Source of the DNA: Hyparrhenia diplandra | Taxonomy: Eukaryota > Streptophyta > Magnoliopsida > Poales > Poaceae | Assembly (NCBI GenBank): GCA_015847255.1 | Contig: JADLZK010002652.1 | Span: 1 to 64,000 of the forward strand | DNA length: 64,000 nucleotides | Reading direction: 5' to 3' | Part shown: positions 45,971-57,254 of the stretch, piece after piece | How the letters are laid out: every line of letters begins with the position of its first letter | How positions within the stretch are numbered: the first letter of the stretch is position 1 | The notes under the pieces: model-generated | The model's input: only the letters and a program-made list of their open reading frames with translations | The model's database searches: none | Told to the model about the DNA's origin: nothing | Translations under genes and position numbers: made by a program

Positions 45971-48201
45971 TTATATGTCAAGCAGCAACCTCCTGGGGTC
46001 CTCGACCACATCCTTGATGCGCCGCAGGAAGAAGACAGCCTCTGCCGTCAATCAGCCTGTGGTCGTATGTCAGCGCGAGGTACATCATTGGCCTCGCGAG
46101 GATGTCACCATTCACAACCACAGGGCGTTGCACAATGGAGTGCATCCCCAGAATAGCCGACTGCAATTCACATAGATTACATTTCAGATCAATAAACATA
46201 TGAATGCTACAAAATGTCACCAGTGATGATGTGCATCAGTTACCTGTGGCGGGTTGATGATAGGTGTGCTGATGAGGCTTCCATAGACACCACCATTCGA
46301 GATGGTAAATGTTCCTCCTGCCATATCATCAATTGAAAGCGCCCCCTCAGTTGCCTTCTTTGCAAGGTTGTTTATCCCTTTCTCAATGTCAGCAAAGTTC
46401 ATGGTATCAACATCCCGGATAACAGGAACCACAAGGCCCTGAAAAAGACTTCAATTAGTGATATACCTAGTACATAATCCCTCCATCTCAAACTAGAGGT
46501 CATTTTAGCTTTTTCTAGGTACAAGAAAGATGAGACAGCAGTCACTAGCGTAGCATGTAAGCAATATGGTACCTTGGAAGTGCCAACAGCAACACTGACA
46601 TCTACATAGTCTCTGTATATGATGTCATCACCATCAATCACAGCATTGACAATTGGCTGGTTTTGAAGTGCAGAAACAGCAGCCTACCAAAATAAATAGA
46701 ATTAGCCAGCCATATATATATGTACGGTGCAAAAGCTTTGCAACACAGACTGGCAAGTACCTTGACAAAGCAAGACATTAGACCCAATTTGACACCATGC
46801 TTTTTGACAAATTCATCTTTATAATCAGAACGAAGATTCATCAAATTGGTCCTGCATCATAAATGATATAAGATAAAAAATACAACAATACAGCCTTCAA
46901 GGAATCATAATGGCATGCCAAAAGATAATTATTGAAGTCCACATCTAAAAGAACATAGATAAGTAGAGCCACAAAATGACACCCCAGATATTTGCACAAT
47001 AAATGGCTGGATTATTTTTCCAGTGTTACTGAATAAAAAATTAAGCTCTATAAGTATTATTCATACATATAGAGGATAATCATATATATTTTCATTTCAT
47101 GTAACATAGGTTAGCACATGTTTGTTAATTCTCAGGGTTATAGGTAGGTATAAGCGAGCAATATATTGCCAATTTGCCATGCAGCTCAACAGATTACATT
47201 CTTATTCTTTATTGCCTGAATACAGGCCGCATCTTTAAACTGCTCAAAATATGGTAAGACAGAAACAGGTGTCACCATTTTATACAGTTGCAATGATGAG
47301 CACAAACATAAAATGGTCAAAGGTCAAACAGAAATCTACTGTAGCAATCTACTGGAAGGAATAATTGAGAACACTTACATGTCAACTTCATTAAATGTAG
47401 TCAGCATTGCAAAGGTGTTCTGAGAATCCTTGAGACGGTTTGCAATACGCTTCCTGAGCCTTGGCATCGGCACCTGCAATATCATGGTAAAATATGTGCA
47501 TGTCCTTCAACAACATCTGAACTCTAATTGGGTAATATTGGCCTTACCCTCCGCTCTCGTTCTTTTGGCGGGAGCTGTGGTTCTGAAGGGGACGTTTTTG
47601 GTGGTGCAGTTGGCTTTGGAGCTTGCATCTTGGGAGGTTCTACTTTTGGTGCCTTTTCCTCTACCTTTGGTTTCTCTTCAACTTTCGGGGTGATGATTCT
47701 TTTGGAGTTGCTTCCTCAGATGGAGCAACATGTGTTTCAGCAGGTTGAGCAGACTTGGATATGATTGCAATTTTAGTTCCTGGAGTAACTGTGTCGCCTT
47801 CACTAGCAATGAGCTGTAAACAAGAGTCAGAAATAACAACACTTAGTACGTGAACAGATGCTGATCTTATTACGAACAGAGCATGGTAGTTGAGTGTGTA
47901 TTCTTCACATCTGCAGAGTAAAAGTAAAGCATTGCAATGAAAGCAGAAAGCACACTGGAAGATAATAAGGAGCAAAACAAGTCACCTTTTCAATAACACC
48001 AGCCTCAGGACTTGCGACATCTATAGTGACCTGGAACAAAAAGAAAAGTCATGTGGTTATGGCCACTAGCAAATATGAAGTTCCACTAATGCTCAAACAG
48101 AAGCCACCAATACCTTATCAGTTTCAATCTGCGCTATGGGTTCATCGGCCTCGACTCTGTCTCCAGGTTCTGTATTAAAAAATGGTTATCATAGGTAGGG
48201 G

Positions 48202-48235
<34 letters not shown>

Positions 48236-49795
48236 AGAGCATACTCTTTAAGAAGTTAGCAAGAGTTCCATCAGTTACAGATTCACCCATGAAGGGCACA
48301 ACAGCCTCAAACTTGTCTCCTATAAAGAAATATAAAAAAAATTTGATAAACACATAACAAGGAACACGTTTGTCAAACACTATCCACGCCTCAAAAGGCT
48401 ATTGTGGCTTACCATTGTCTGAAGCAAATGACCTACTCCAAACTTGATACAGAGAGGGATTAGGTAAGTAACAGCGTTTTCTACAAAATTCAATTGCAAT
48501 AATGTAATACATACATGTATAAAGGGAAGGAGACACAATAATATTTGGCATAAGGTTAGTAATGACATCTATATTCATCAACTAGAGCATGTTATCTGAT
48601 AATTACCTCGTCATATTTGAGCATTGGGAAGTAGCTGGAGTCAAAGCTGGAGAAGAACACATGTATTATAGTCAGTAATTGAGATCAAATACTAAAAGAT
48701 AGAGCTAGTCAGAGTAATAACCAGAAAGTTGACTGCTGTAGCTTCTGACATGTGTATAACTCCTTAGAAGGCCTAGTGTCTGCAAGTAAATCAGAACAGT
48801 GAGGAAGAGAATTGAAGTGAAGGATTACTGAAATTATAGAAGCTAATACTTTGTGTATCATTTGTGCATTAGCATTGCTACAAACATGAAGTGGAAATAG
48901 CGCTGAGATTTCACATAACCAAGAAGACTTGGTGCACTATTTTCAAATGAACTGTTAATCAGTAAGAGCAATTTGGGCCTGTTTGGTCCTCATCCACATT
49001 ATGGGCCCGATTAGTCTTCAGCCACAACTTGGCATAGTTTGCCGCATCCAAGGTTAGGCAAGTTTATAGGCAGCTGCTGGGTTTCAGCCACATGTTCAAC
49101 CTGTAGCAAGCTAGATCTCAGGTGCCAACAACTCAGAAAAATATGGCAAGATTCTCATAGGCTTTGCCAAGGTTAGTAAGGTGCTCCCCTTTCTATCTCG
49201 CAGTCTGACTGTCACCCTCTCCATCAACTACTGCAATCCTTGTTTCTTATGACTGAATTGTGATAGAATACAGGTTTCCTATTTTTTATTGATTGATAGA
49301 AAACATTCAACAGTTCAATAGAAACAAGGAATATAATTGGCTGAAAAAATCATCTGCAATAATCTTGCTACCAGAAAAGGTACCAGGCAAATCCTAACTA
49401 GTTCCCTAGACTTCTTTAGAATGTCTGATGACATACTTTACTTGACATCCATTCGTACCTCATAATCCTTGGTGAGTAAATAAGAGCCAAGCAATACTGA
49501 ACTGCAATGGGTTTACATGGAATGGGCAGAGGTAGCAAAGGAGGAGCTAATACAACCCTAATCTGTGCAAAGCGTAGCAAATAAAGACCCTCAAGTCACA
49601 GAATTCTCCAAATCAGACGAGGCCAAGTGCGTGCACCAAGCACCAGCATACGTACGTCCTCTCAAGTATCAACAACAACGCCCTGGTTTGCATACCCCTA
49701 CTGCAGCAGATTATTCTCCATAGGAGACCACAGACCCCATCCGCGACGGAACTCCTCCGTGAGGGGATCACACCCATCGGGCAGAGCCACCGCAT
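45971..49795 (-). CDS. Dihydrolipoyllysine succinyltransferase, E2 of 2-oxoglutarate dehydrogenase (mitochondrial)
   Basis: Inferred exons in transcript order: 49795-49696 (presequence, start tentative), 48646-48607, 48432-48413 (20 bases), 48319-48245, 48169-48114, 48030-47986, 47813-47548, 47473-47379, 46851-46761, 46683-46573, 46438-46244, 46160-45971. E2 moves the succinyl group from the E1-loaded lipoyl arm to CoA in the TCA cycle. An N-terminal lipoyl domain runs from FEAVVPFMGESVTDGTLANF to the IETDK|VTIDV lipoylation site. A Pro/Lys-rich linker follows, then the catalytic domain from PMPRLRKRIANRLKDSQNT through VGTSKGLVVPVIRD and TFTISNGGVYGSL to the active-site DHRLIDGR. There is no E3-binding domain, as usual for this E2. 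Two small slips break the frame: four C where five fit (47687-47690, linker) and a missing AG after the active site. Both look like repeat-length errors. The gene converges on RPC4. Confidence 0.92.
48203..48233. repeat. (GA)n microsatellite in an E2 intron
   Basis: Uninterrupted GA run within the short intron between the exons at 48114-48169 and 48245-48319; seen directly. Confidence 0.95.
48647..49695 (-). other. Intron 1 of the E2 gene
   Basis: About 1.05 kb between the presequence exon (donor GGG|GTATGC) and the exon starting CTTTGACTCCAG. The block at 48975-49110 (gggcctgtttggtcc, gccacaacttggc) resembles the end of a Tourist-type MITE, but its partner end was not found. Confidence 0.45.
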
Positions 49796-50600
49796 GGATC
49801 ACACCCATCATCGGGCAGAGCCGCTCGCCCCACGCAGTCGCTCACACGCCGCCTAAGCCGCGAGCTCGCCTCGCGCCGCCGGGATAGGGTTAGACGCGAA
49901 CCCGGGCACAAAAGCTAGCCGCAGACATACACATACACATGCATCGGACATATAGAGAGAAAATCGGGGGAAGGGGGCATTACGGCGCCGGCGCGGCGGC
50001 GGATGAGGCCCGAGGCGACACGGGACGCCATTCGCCGGAGTCCTCACGGCGGCGGCGGCGGCGGCGGATTGTTGGGGAGGAAGATTCGATTTGTCCCTTT
50101 TTTTTTCTCTGTGGTTTCCTCGATGCAATCTCTGACTTGGGGAAGGGGGAGTGTCGCGTGCAATTATGGGATCTGGAAGGAAGGAAGGAATGGAACGGGG
50201 CGAGCGCGCGGGCCACGGACGCCCTCTGGTCGCTTCGCGTTCTCCGGTCCGGTCCTGGCCCCACCCACCAGTGGCCCAACTACTCCGTTCCTCTGGCGCG
50301 GACACCGCACCGCGGCTTCCTGGGTTCCTTCTCGTCCATGCCGTTGCCACGTTGCCAGGTGTACGCTTTTTTTTTTTCTTTTGTAAGTAGCTGCCACGAT
50401 GGTCGATGGGTCGTCTTTCTTGACCGTGGAGAGTTCTGGGCCTTCTGGCCTAACAAACAGCACCAAGTGATCTTTGCGTGAGGGCAAACCACGATAAATG
50501 CTCTAGGAGAAACTAGAAAGGGACGTCGTCTCTCTATCACAGAAAGCATCGAACATTCGAATTCGAACCATAAAAGATAAAGCTGAGGAGGCCCCATTTG
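49796..50600 (-). promoter_or_regulatory. 5' flank and leader of the E2 gene
   Basis: GC-rich upstream DNA. A near-perfect duplication of ggatcacacccatc..gggcagagcc (49766-49787 and 49797-49823) flanks the proposed start codon. A (GGC)n tract lies at 50050-50070. A GGCCCA site II-type motif is present near 50273-50278. The dense overlapping ORFs on both strands are GC-composition artefacts. The transcription start is not placed. Confidence 0.4.
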
Positions 50601-50895
50601 TATACTCCAGATAAAAAGAATCTTCGAATCTTAGAATATCATCCAAACGGTCTATGGTTTTATAAAAAGTTAGTTAACTCACAGATTTTAAAAATCTCTA
50701 AATCCAATAAAACTATTACTCTAACCGTTCTAAATATTTGTTCATCCAATTTGTCAGTACATAGACATATTTTATTATTATATCTAAATGCGTAGAAAAC
50801 AGATGTAAAAAGTTAAAACAACCTATAATTTGAAACAGAGGGAATATAGAATTCTATTTGCCTAGAATTTCAAAAAACCCCTAGGATCCAAACAG
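50590..50895. mobile_element. Possible Tourist-like MITE
   Basis: The left end is ggccccatttgtatactcc and the right end ggatccaaacaggttg. Reverse-complemented, the right end (CAACCTGTTTGGATCC) loosely matches the left end, and the interior is AT-rich. The arrangement is common in rice, but the inverted repeats are poor and no target duplication is seen. Confidence 0.35.
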
Positions 50896-51430
50896 GTTGA
50901 GTCATGGGAGTTTATCATTGTCGTTATTTTCTGTGTTCCATTATTGTTGTTCCTTCATATTGTCGGTGACTTTTTGGTTGACTTGTCTTAGTCGCCGACG
51001 CTATTGTTGTTTCTTTTTTGTTGATTATACACTTTCCTGGGGTTATTGTTTGTTCAATCTAAAGACAATAAACCTGAATCGAGTTTTCTTCTTTCTCTTG
51101 ACATGCACGACAACGATTCTTATTAGGACATGGTGATCCTTGGTGGGAGCCACATGAATGTAGCGATGAGAGCATCTTCGGGCATGTTTGGTTTCTTGGC
51201 GTAGCTAGAGCACAGCTAGGACTGGAGTCCAGGCTAGGCTAGACCTCGGCGACCAACACGGTTTGTTTGGTTTGCTTCCATCCTTGGCTTGGCCGATGAA
51301 CATGTGTTTGGTTGCACGGGATAGAATCACCTTGTCTTGGTTGGTAAGTTTAACTCTTAGAGGAATTTCATCGAAAAGGTGGTGATCATGAGGACGAGCC
51401 GGCCGCCGTTGTCCTCTCTATTGCATAATC
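50896..51430. other. Intergenic, no gene seen
   Basis: T-rich DNA to about 51170, followed by tttggtt-rich sequence (51185-51310) like the edges of non-autonomous DNA elements. Nothing coding was identified. Confidence 0.4.
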
Positions 51431-51800
51431 TTCCTCCATGCCCGCAACACATTGATGAGCAAGTAGAGCGAGAACACCGCACACGACTGCACCCACAACA
51501 CCGTGGACGGGATCCCGGCGTCGATAGCCACGTCGGTGGCCCACGGCATGACCGGTTCACCACCACGCACGCCACGAGCCGACGACGTCGCGCCGCCGCG
51601 CTCAAGGAGCCCACGAACGTGGGAGGGTCGATTCGTCGCGAGGTGACGCATCGTCGTCCAGGTCAAGTCCGGGGTCCTCGTCGCCCGAGGAAGTCGAATT
51701 TGACGAGCCCTGGCCCACGGGGATGCCATCACCACCGACCGAGACGCCCGTGTGGATACGGTCAGCTAGGCCTCGGCGGTGGAGACCGAGTAGAAGGTCA
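51430..51800 (-). pseudogene. Captured UDP-glycosyltransferase fragment (UGT84-like)
   Basis: On the minus strand, read through frame slips, the order of segments matches the N-terminal acceptor domain of plant UGT family 84 enzymes (glucose-ester-forming, cinnamate or IAA acceptors). These are GVSVGGDGIPVGQG, DEDPGLDLDD, MRHLATNRPSHVRGLLERGG, LVACVVVN and MPWATDVAIDAGIPSTVLWV followed by QSCAVFSLY. Slips occur in short C or G runs (for example AACCGG for AACCCGG near 51556). The start, the rest of the acceptor domain and the whole C-terminal UDP-glucose-binding (PSPG) domain are absent. It is therefore a fragment, probably carried here by a transposon. Confidence 0.75.
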
Positions 51801-51824
51801 CTAGGAGCTCCACCGCCTTGTCGC

Positions 51825-51965
51825 CGTTGAATCGCCGAATCGAGTTCCACCAACCATGGTCCCGCCCATTTGAATCGCCCGAATTGAGCTCCACCGCCTA
51901 TGCTCCCACCGTCGAATCGCCCGAATCGAGCTCCACCGATCTTGCTTCCGCCGCCGAATTGAGCA
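51825..51965. repeat. Short GC-rich tandem repeats
   Basis: Imperfect copies of gaatcgcc(c)gaat.gagctccacc at about 51831-51853, 51871-51896 and 51913-51938. They lie just upstream (minus sense) of the UGT fragment. Translations of these repeats are low-complexity and not meaningful. Confidence 0.75.
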
Positions 51966-52410
51966 CGGTGGCGGCGGACCCTCTCATTCCTCACACTTTC
52001 GGTGGCGGTGCTCGTCGTTCGTCCTCGTTGTGCCACCCTGCGGGGCCGCCTCCAAATTGAGCCCACTTCGCGACGACCTGCGCCAACTAGCCGCTCGTCG
52101 GACGCACGACGCGAACGGCGAACCTTGCATCTTCCGCCGACGCCAGCGGTCGACCCAGCCCCGTCCCCGGACCTCCTCCCCACCAAAGCCAGCAGGATGC
52201 GCCGCTACACCGCGTTGCCCAACGTCGGCCGCCAGGAGATGCTGGCCGGACGGGTGCACGCTGACGGTTGGTTGGAGGCTCGGGTCCTCCCTGCTACTCC
52301 AGTTCATGAACTCCACTGCCATCGCCAAGCTCGAAGCAGAGGACGAAGATGACATGCGTGGGCGGTTCGTATCCCGTCTGTGCCATCGTCCATCTTTGTT
52401 TTTACCTCCA
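51966..52410. other. GC-rich segment with overlapping ORFs, unrecognised
   Basis: ORFs on both strands up to about 130 codons. None shows a domain I can name. The end (52383-52410) is repeated at 54733-54760, which links this block to the one around 54500-54900. A transposon-derived or captured sequence is likely. Confidence 0.3.
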
Positions 52411-54732
52411 TGATACCGTTGAAAGGTCCTAAATGGCTAGGGGGGTGAATAGCCTAATAAAATTTTCTACAAAACACTAGACAAACTTGTTAGAATAACA
52501 AAGGGCGATAAACGTGTTTGCTCTAGCTCTACTTGTCGGCAAGCCTCCTATTGATAATTCTAGTTGCAATGATCTCTAGTTCACACACAATGGCTAAGTC
52601 ACTACTTTACCAACTAGGTGAACAAGCTAGATTACTCTAAACAAGACTAAGCAACTAAGCAATTCTACTCAAGCTACACAAGCACAATATATATCAATGT
52701 AAATACAAGGTAGAGAGGAGGTTTTATACCAATGTGTCGAGGTAAGTCAACCAATCACCGTAGGATGAATATCAATATGAACAATGAAGCCAATCACCAA
52801 CGGATGACAAGAGACACAATGATTTAACCCGAAGTTCACTTGAGCACCCTCAAGCTAATCTCCGTTGTCTTGACCTTCTCACATGTGGGTCAAGGTGGAG
52901 CTCACTCCAAGCCAAATGCCTTTAGGCTTCTCGCACCCAAAGCAAATGAGAGGTACCCAAGACACGAGCAATATATTACTCACACTTTGTCTTCCGACGA
53001 GGAGTGTGTGATCCTCTCACAAATCACCGGAGGTGGCCAAGAACAATCACCAACTCTTGCCAACGCTTTCACCAATCACCAAGCCCAGGCTAGGAGTGGT
53101 GGTCTCCAAAACAGCAACAAGAAAACCACCCGGCTCACAACGATCCACAAGTGCCACTAGATGCAAAGATCAAAGCAAAGTGCACTTGAATCACCTCAAC
53201 TCACTAGAATGGATGCTCTCAAGCAAAGGAGTGAGGAGGAGGATGAGTGCTCAGCTCTAGAGCTGTTAGGATTGATTCAAAATGACCAAGAGGCCTCCCA
53301 TGGCCGGCCAAAGTTGTATTTATAGCCAACCCCTCGAAATAGAGCCGTTACTTTTTCGAATTTGTTAACGGCGTACGGCCTTAGGCCAGCGCTGTGCCAA
53401 CCGCCACCGCCAGTGATCGCCACAGCGTCGCCGACGCGCGCCCGGGCGTCGCGTCCCGCCGAACCCCCCGTGACATGCTTCTTTGGATCGCGTCCGCGGC
53501 GTGCAGCGCCGGACGCGCCAGCGCCGTGTCACCGCGTCGCACCACCATGCACCCGGTCGTCGATCCAACAACGGCCGGACGCGGGGACTTGTCGAGCCAG
53601 CGTCAGCGCGAGGGCGCCGTGACGCGACAGCGCGCCGGGTTGCCTTTCAACTTGCGCTGGCCGACGCGCCCAGCGCCGACGAGGCCCGGCGCCCGGCCGC
53701 AGGTTCATTCTCTACCGAAGGTTGCAAATTTCGACGCCATGACTCGACATGCTATCCAATAAGTATACCAACTTGAGCACATGGACTAGCATGTTTTCAC
53801 CACCACGATGCATCGGCGCAATAGAAAATAGACGTTTCATTTTCTCAAAAGCGCCCGAATCCCGCCGGTACCCAAACCCATCTCAACCCCCGCAGCCATC
53901 ACCGCCTTCGCAAATGTGCCAACACCACCACGTGTACATCACCATGTGCTCGTGTGTTAGCATTTTCACAAACAATTTCGAAGGTCGGGTTAGCTCTCTA
54001 GGTTAGAATGCATGCAAATTATTTCGAACCTAGAGGCATGTGAGGACTGATATGTACGATAGTTATCTCCTCTTTATAATATGGCTTATCGATCCTATAA
54101 TCACTCACACCCTCTATGGTGTCTTAAGTGTAAAATCAAAATGCCCTATGGATATACCTTTGCCTTGAGCCCATTTTGATCCTCGATCCACTCCAAGTCA
54201 TGCACTTGATCATCATTTGAATCATCTCGATCCATCGACCATGACCATCATGCACCAACCTTGGCTTGACCAATCTCCAACTAAAACAAACACTTAGCAT
54301 AGAGAGATTAGTCCCAAGGATGTCACTAATTAGCCAAAACCAATCTAGAGATCTTCAACCGTCCATGTTCCATCCGTTATCCACCACGACAAGTGGGCCC
54401 ATCCAATGACAATGTCCGTAGTACCCTTCTCCAATAGATTGGTCCCTGTAGCTCCCGTCACTGCTAGGTGGGTCCCGCTTGTCAGTTGTGTTTCTCGGTT
54501 TGGTACACCATGGCACGGGGCCACCGGTCGCCCCTCAGTGCCTCACCACGATGAGGCCATGGCATGCCTCACCACGGACCAACTCAATGAGCTTGGCCTC
54601 GTCGAGGTCGTCTCCACCCGTGCGTGTTAGGGCGAACAGCGTCTGGCGTCGGCGCCGCGGCGCCTCCTCCACCACCACGGCCGCATGGGCCATCCCGGCG
54701 TGGTCATCCCCGGCCACGCGCACCAAGCCCAT
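52411..54732. mobile_element. Probable LTR-type repeat between duplicated 28-mers
   Basis: This interval starts TGATACCGTTGAAAGGTCC and is bounded on both sides by ccatcgtccatct..tttttacctcca (52383-52410 and 54733-54760, two mismatches). The first kilobase (aaatggctaggggggtgaat, gcctcctattgataattcta) looks like long non-coding grass LTR sequence, but I found no second LTR, primer site or pol. A GC-rich stretch at 53350-53700 and repetitive short ORFs are unassigned. Class and boundaries are uncertain. Confidence 0.35.
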
Positions 54733-54889
54733 CCATCGTCCATCTTCATTTTTACCTCCACGCCAAAACATACAAGGCCTAAGGCGATTTGGCATGCTTT
54801 TCCGCCCACGCTTTAGCCGCGACCGGCGTAAACTCCTCATTCGCCCGACTTTTTGGCTCAATGATCCATTAGGGTTTCTGAATTGGTGG

Positions 54890-56640
54890 AACAACTTCTA
54901 AGCTAAAAATTTGAACTTTTCAAAAACCTCGGAGTATATTGCTTAAAGGACCCCTTTGAAATATTTCTTGAGAATATTTTTGGTTGGAAACCCTAAAAGG
55001 AGTTATTATAAAAAAAGAAGGAGAAGGGAAAATAAGAAAAATGAAAAGAAAATAAAAAAAGGAGAAAGGAATTCGGGCCACCGGCCCAAAGAACCCCTTC
55101 CTTCCTTCTCTTCTCTTTTTCCGCGGGCGAGTGGGCCGACCCAACACCGCCGGGCCACCGGCCCAGCCCGGCTCCCTCTCTCTTCTTTCTCCTCGTGACC
55201 GACCGACATGGCCCACGGCCGCCACCGACTTGCCGCCTCCGGGAGCATTAATGGCGAGCCAGCCGAGCCACAAAGACGACCCAAAGACCCCGCCTCGCCG
55301 AGCGAGCCAACGGGCGCCATCAAGCACCCACGGTCCGGCGTCGACCGGACCGCGGCGGGCGGCGACCAAGCTAAGCGGCCACCGGTGGCCATGGCGTGTT
55401 GCAACAGGAGGGCGGGCTTCCTAGATGACAGACGCGAATGACGATGACGACAACCAAGCTCTGAGAACCCACGCGCACCGACAGTCCTTGCTGGAAAAGA
55501 TCAGGCTCGACGGAAAATATCCCATTTGGCGAGAGCTTCGCGCGGCATGGCTATAAATAGCCCGATGCCTCTTCCGACCTCGCCACCGAGCTCCGAGCTC
55601 CGCCACGAGGTGGAACACACGGTGCTCCCCCTTCCCTTCCCTTCCCTTCCCTTCCCCTCTCCTCCCCTTGCTTCTCACGGAACACGCAGCGTTTCCCTCA
55701 ATCGGGAGCTCCCCCGCCGCCGTCTAGGGTTCTAGCACCGCCGTCGACTTGAAGCCGCCCGCGGGTCGAATTGGCGGCCGGTAAGTTCCTCAAGCCCTCA
55801 CTTTTCAATTCGATTACTTAGCCTTGCTTCTTTCCTTGTGTAGCACCGCCGTAGTCAAGAGCCGCCCGTATGCGCCGCCGTTGCCGCCCCGTCCCGCAAC
55901 GGATCCGAGGGTGATGAGCGATGCCGAATGAGCCCCTCGCGATGAGCTTTGGCCGTAGGACAGCCAACTCCGGTGACACTCCGGGGGGGCGCGCCGTCGA
56001 AGCGTGGAGGGCGGGGCCGCTCGCTGTCGCCCGTCTCCCCACCATGATGACGTCGGGGTGGAGCCGATGGCGAGGATGTCACGTGGCCACGCCGTCGACC
56101 GCCGTCGCCTCGTCACACGCCCCGCGGGCCGGGTCCCGGTCGGGCCCACCGGTCGATGGCACGTGGTAGACAAAATGTGTGTACACGCGGGATAAAATGC
56201 TAAGTGTACGGAATTTGTACCCAAAGTGTTGAAAATGCATCCGAAGTCTCGAGAAAACTCCTAGAAAAATATGTAAATAAACTAGATTATGTGGATATAA
56301 TTGTCATGATATTTAATATATTTTTACCATAACATAATATTGGCATAAAAATCCCATAAGGTTTGTTAAGCTGGGATTAATATTCGGGAAATGATAACTT
56401 TCAAACCGTAACTCGATTTGAGTCAAACCACTTCCGTTATTTTTCTAAAATTGATCTTTATTCGTTTTTGATGTTTTCCCTATCATCACATGGTTTATTG
56501 AATTGCTTTACTATCGCCCTAATATTTATTTCAATAATATCGCCGATCGTGGGAAATAGGCATGACAACCTCTATCGGGGAAAAGACGACCACGACTTCA
56601 TCCCGAGCGGACGACATCGACAACCCCGACAAGTCCTTAC
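54890..56640 (+). repeat. LTR-like sequence with core promoter
   Basis: A TATA box (GCTATAAATAGCCC, 55550-55563) lies downstream of a purine-rich and then GC-rich upstream region. A C/T-rich leader (cttcccttcccttccc, about 55629-55655) and a splice-donor-like gccggtaagttcc at 55779 follow. This pattern is that of a plus-strand gypsy-type LTR with leader. The arginine- and proline-rich ORFs here are composition artefacts. Ends and partner LTR were not found. Confidence 0.45.
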
Positions 56641-57254
56641 CCCTTAACGACTTAATTCCTACGTAACTAAAGATAACTAATAAGATGATAACTTAAGCAT
56701 GACCTTTCTAAGTGAACACAAAATGATAACCCGTTTAAAAGCTAAGTCTTTGAAGTTTTATGGGCTAAGTGCGTAAAACCTCGTAATATCTTTTTAAGCT
56801 AAGTGCTGAAGTTTTATGGGCACGGCCGCTGGAGAAGCCTTGTTTACGCTTCGGTAAAACCGCGCCGGCGAATTTTTGCACGACGAAGAAAGTTTATAGT
56901 GACACATGTTGACATTTTTGTTATAGCATAATATTATTAGTCAATTAAACATGAAATAAGGGCTTAAGATGAATATCAACATAAGTCTAGGGGTCTAACT
57001 AACATATTTCCACGAGTTTTGGTATTCCATAACTGCGGGGACCGAAACGGATAAAAGCGAGATAAGAACGGTGAGAAACCTAAGAGTTTACATCCCATAC
57101 GATGACAAGACTTGACCGTGAAGTAACTCAAAATGTGGACTAAAAACACTCTAGAAGATACCCGAAGACACCGGGAGGGAAGGAGATCACGTTGTGATCT
57201 TGACCCCTGGCGATCGCCAAGATTAACCACGGCGACCGCCAGTGGGTCCCAATT
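56641..57254. other. Non-coding repeat-like DNA
   Basis: Contains a short internal repeat, ttaaaagctaag..gaagttttatgggc (about 56734-56765 and 56793-56822). No gene was seen. Confidence 0.4.

Noticed and set aside
5330..48235. CRISPR-like or other regularly spaced arrays
   Set aside because: The only short tandem arrays are microsatellites (5330-5362, 25950-25982, 48203-48233) and GC-rich repeats; no spaced direct repeats occur.
49853..50487. ORFs up to 180 codons on both strands upstream of the E2 gene
   Set aside because: They overlap each other in five frames in a GC-rich promoter region and lack domains. The E2 presequence frame is instead the one in phase with the splice donor at 49696.
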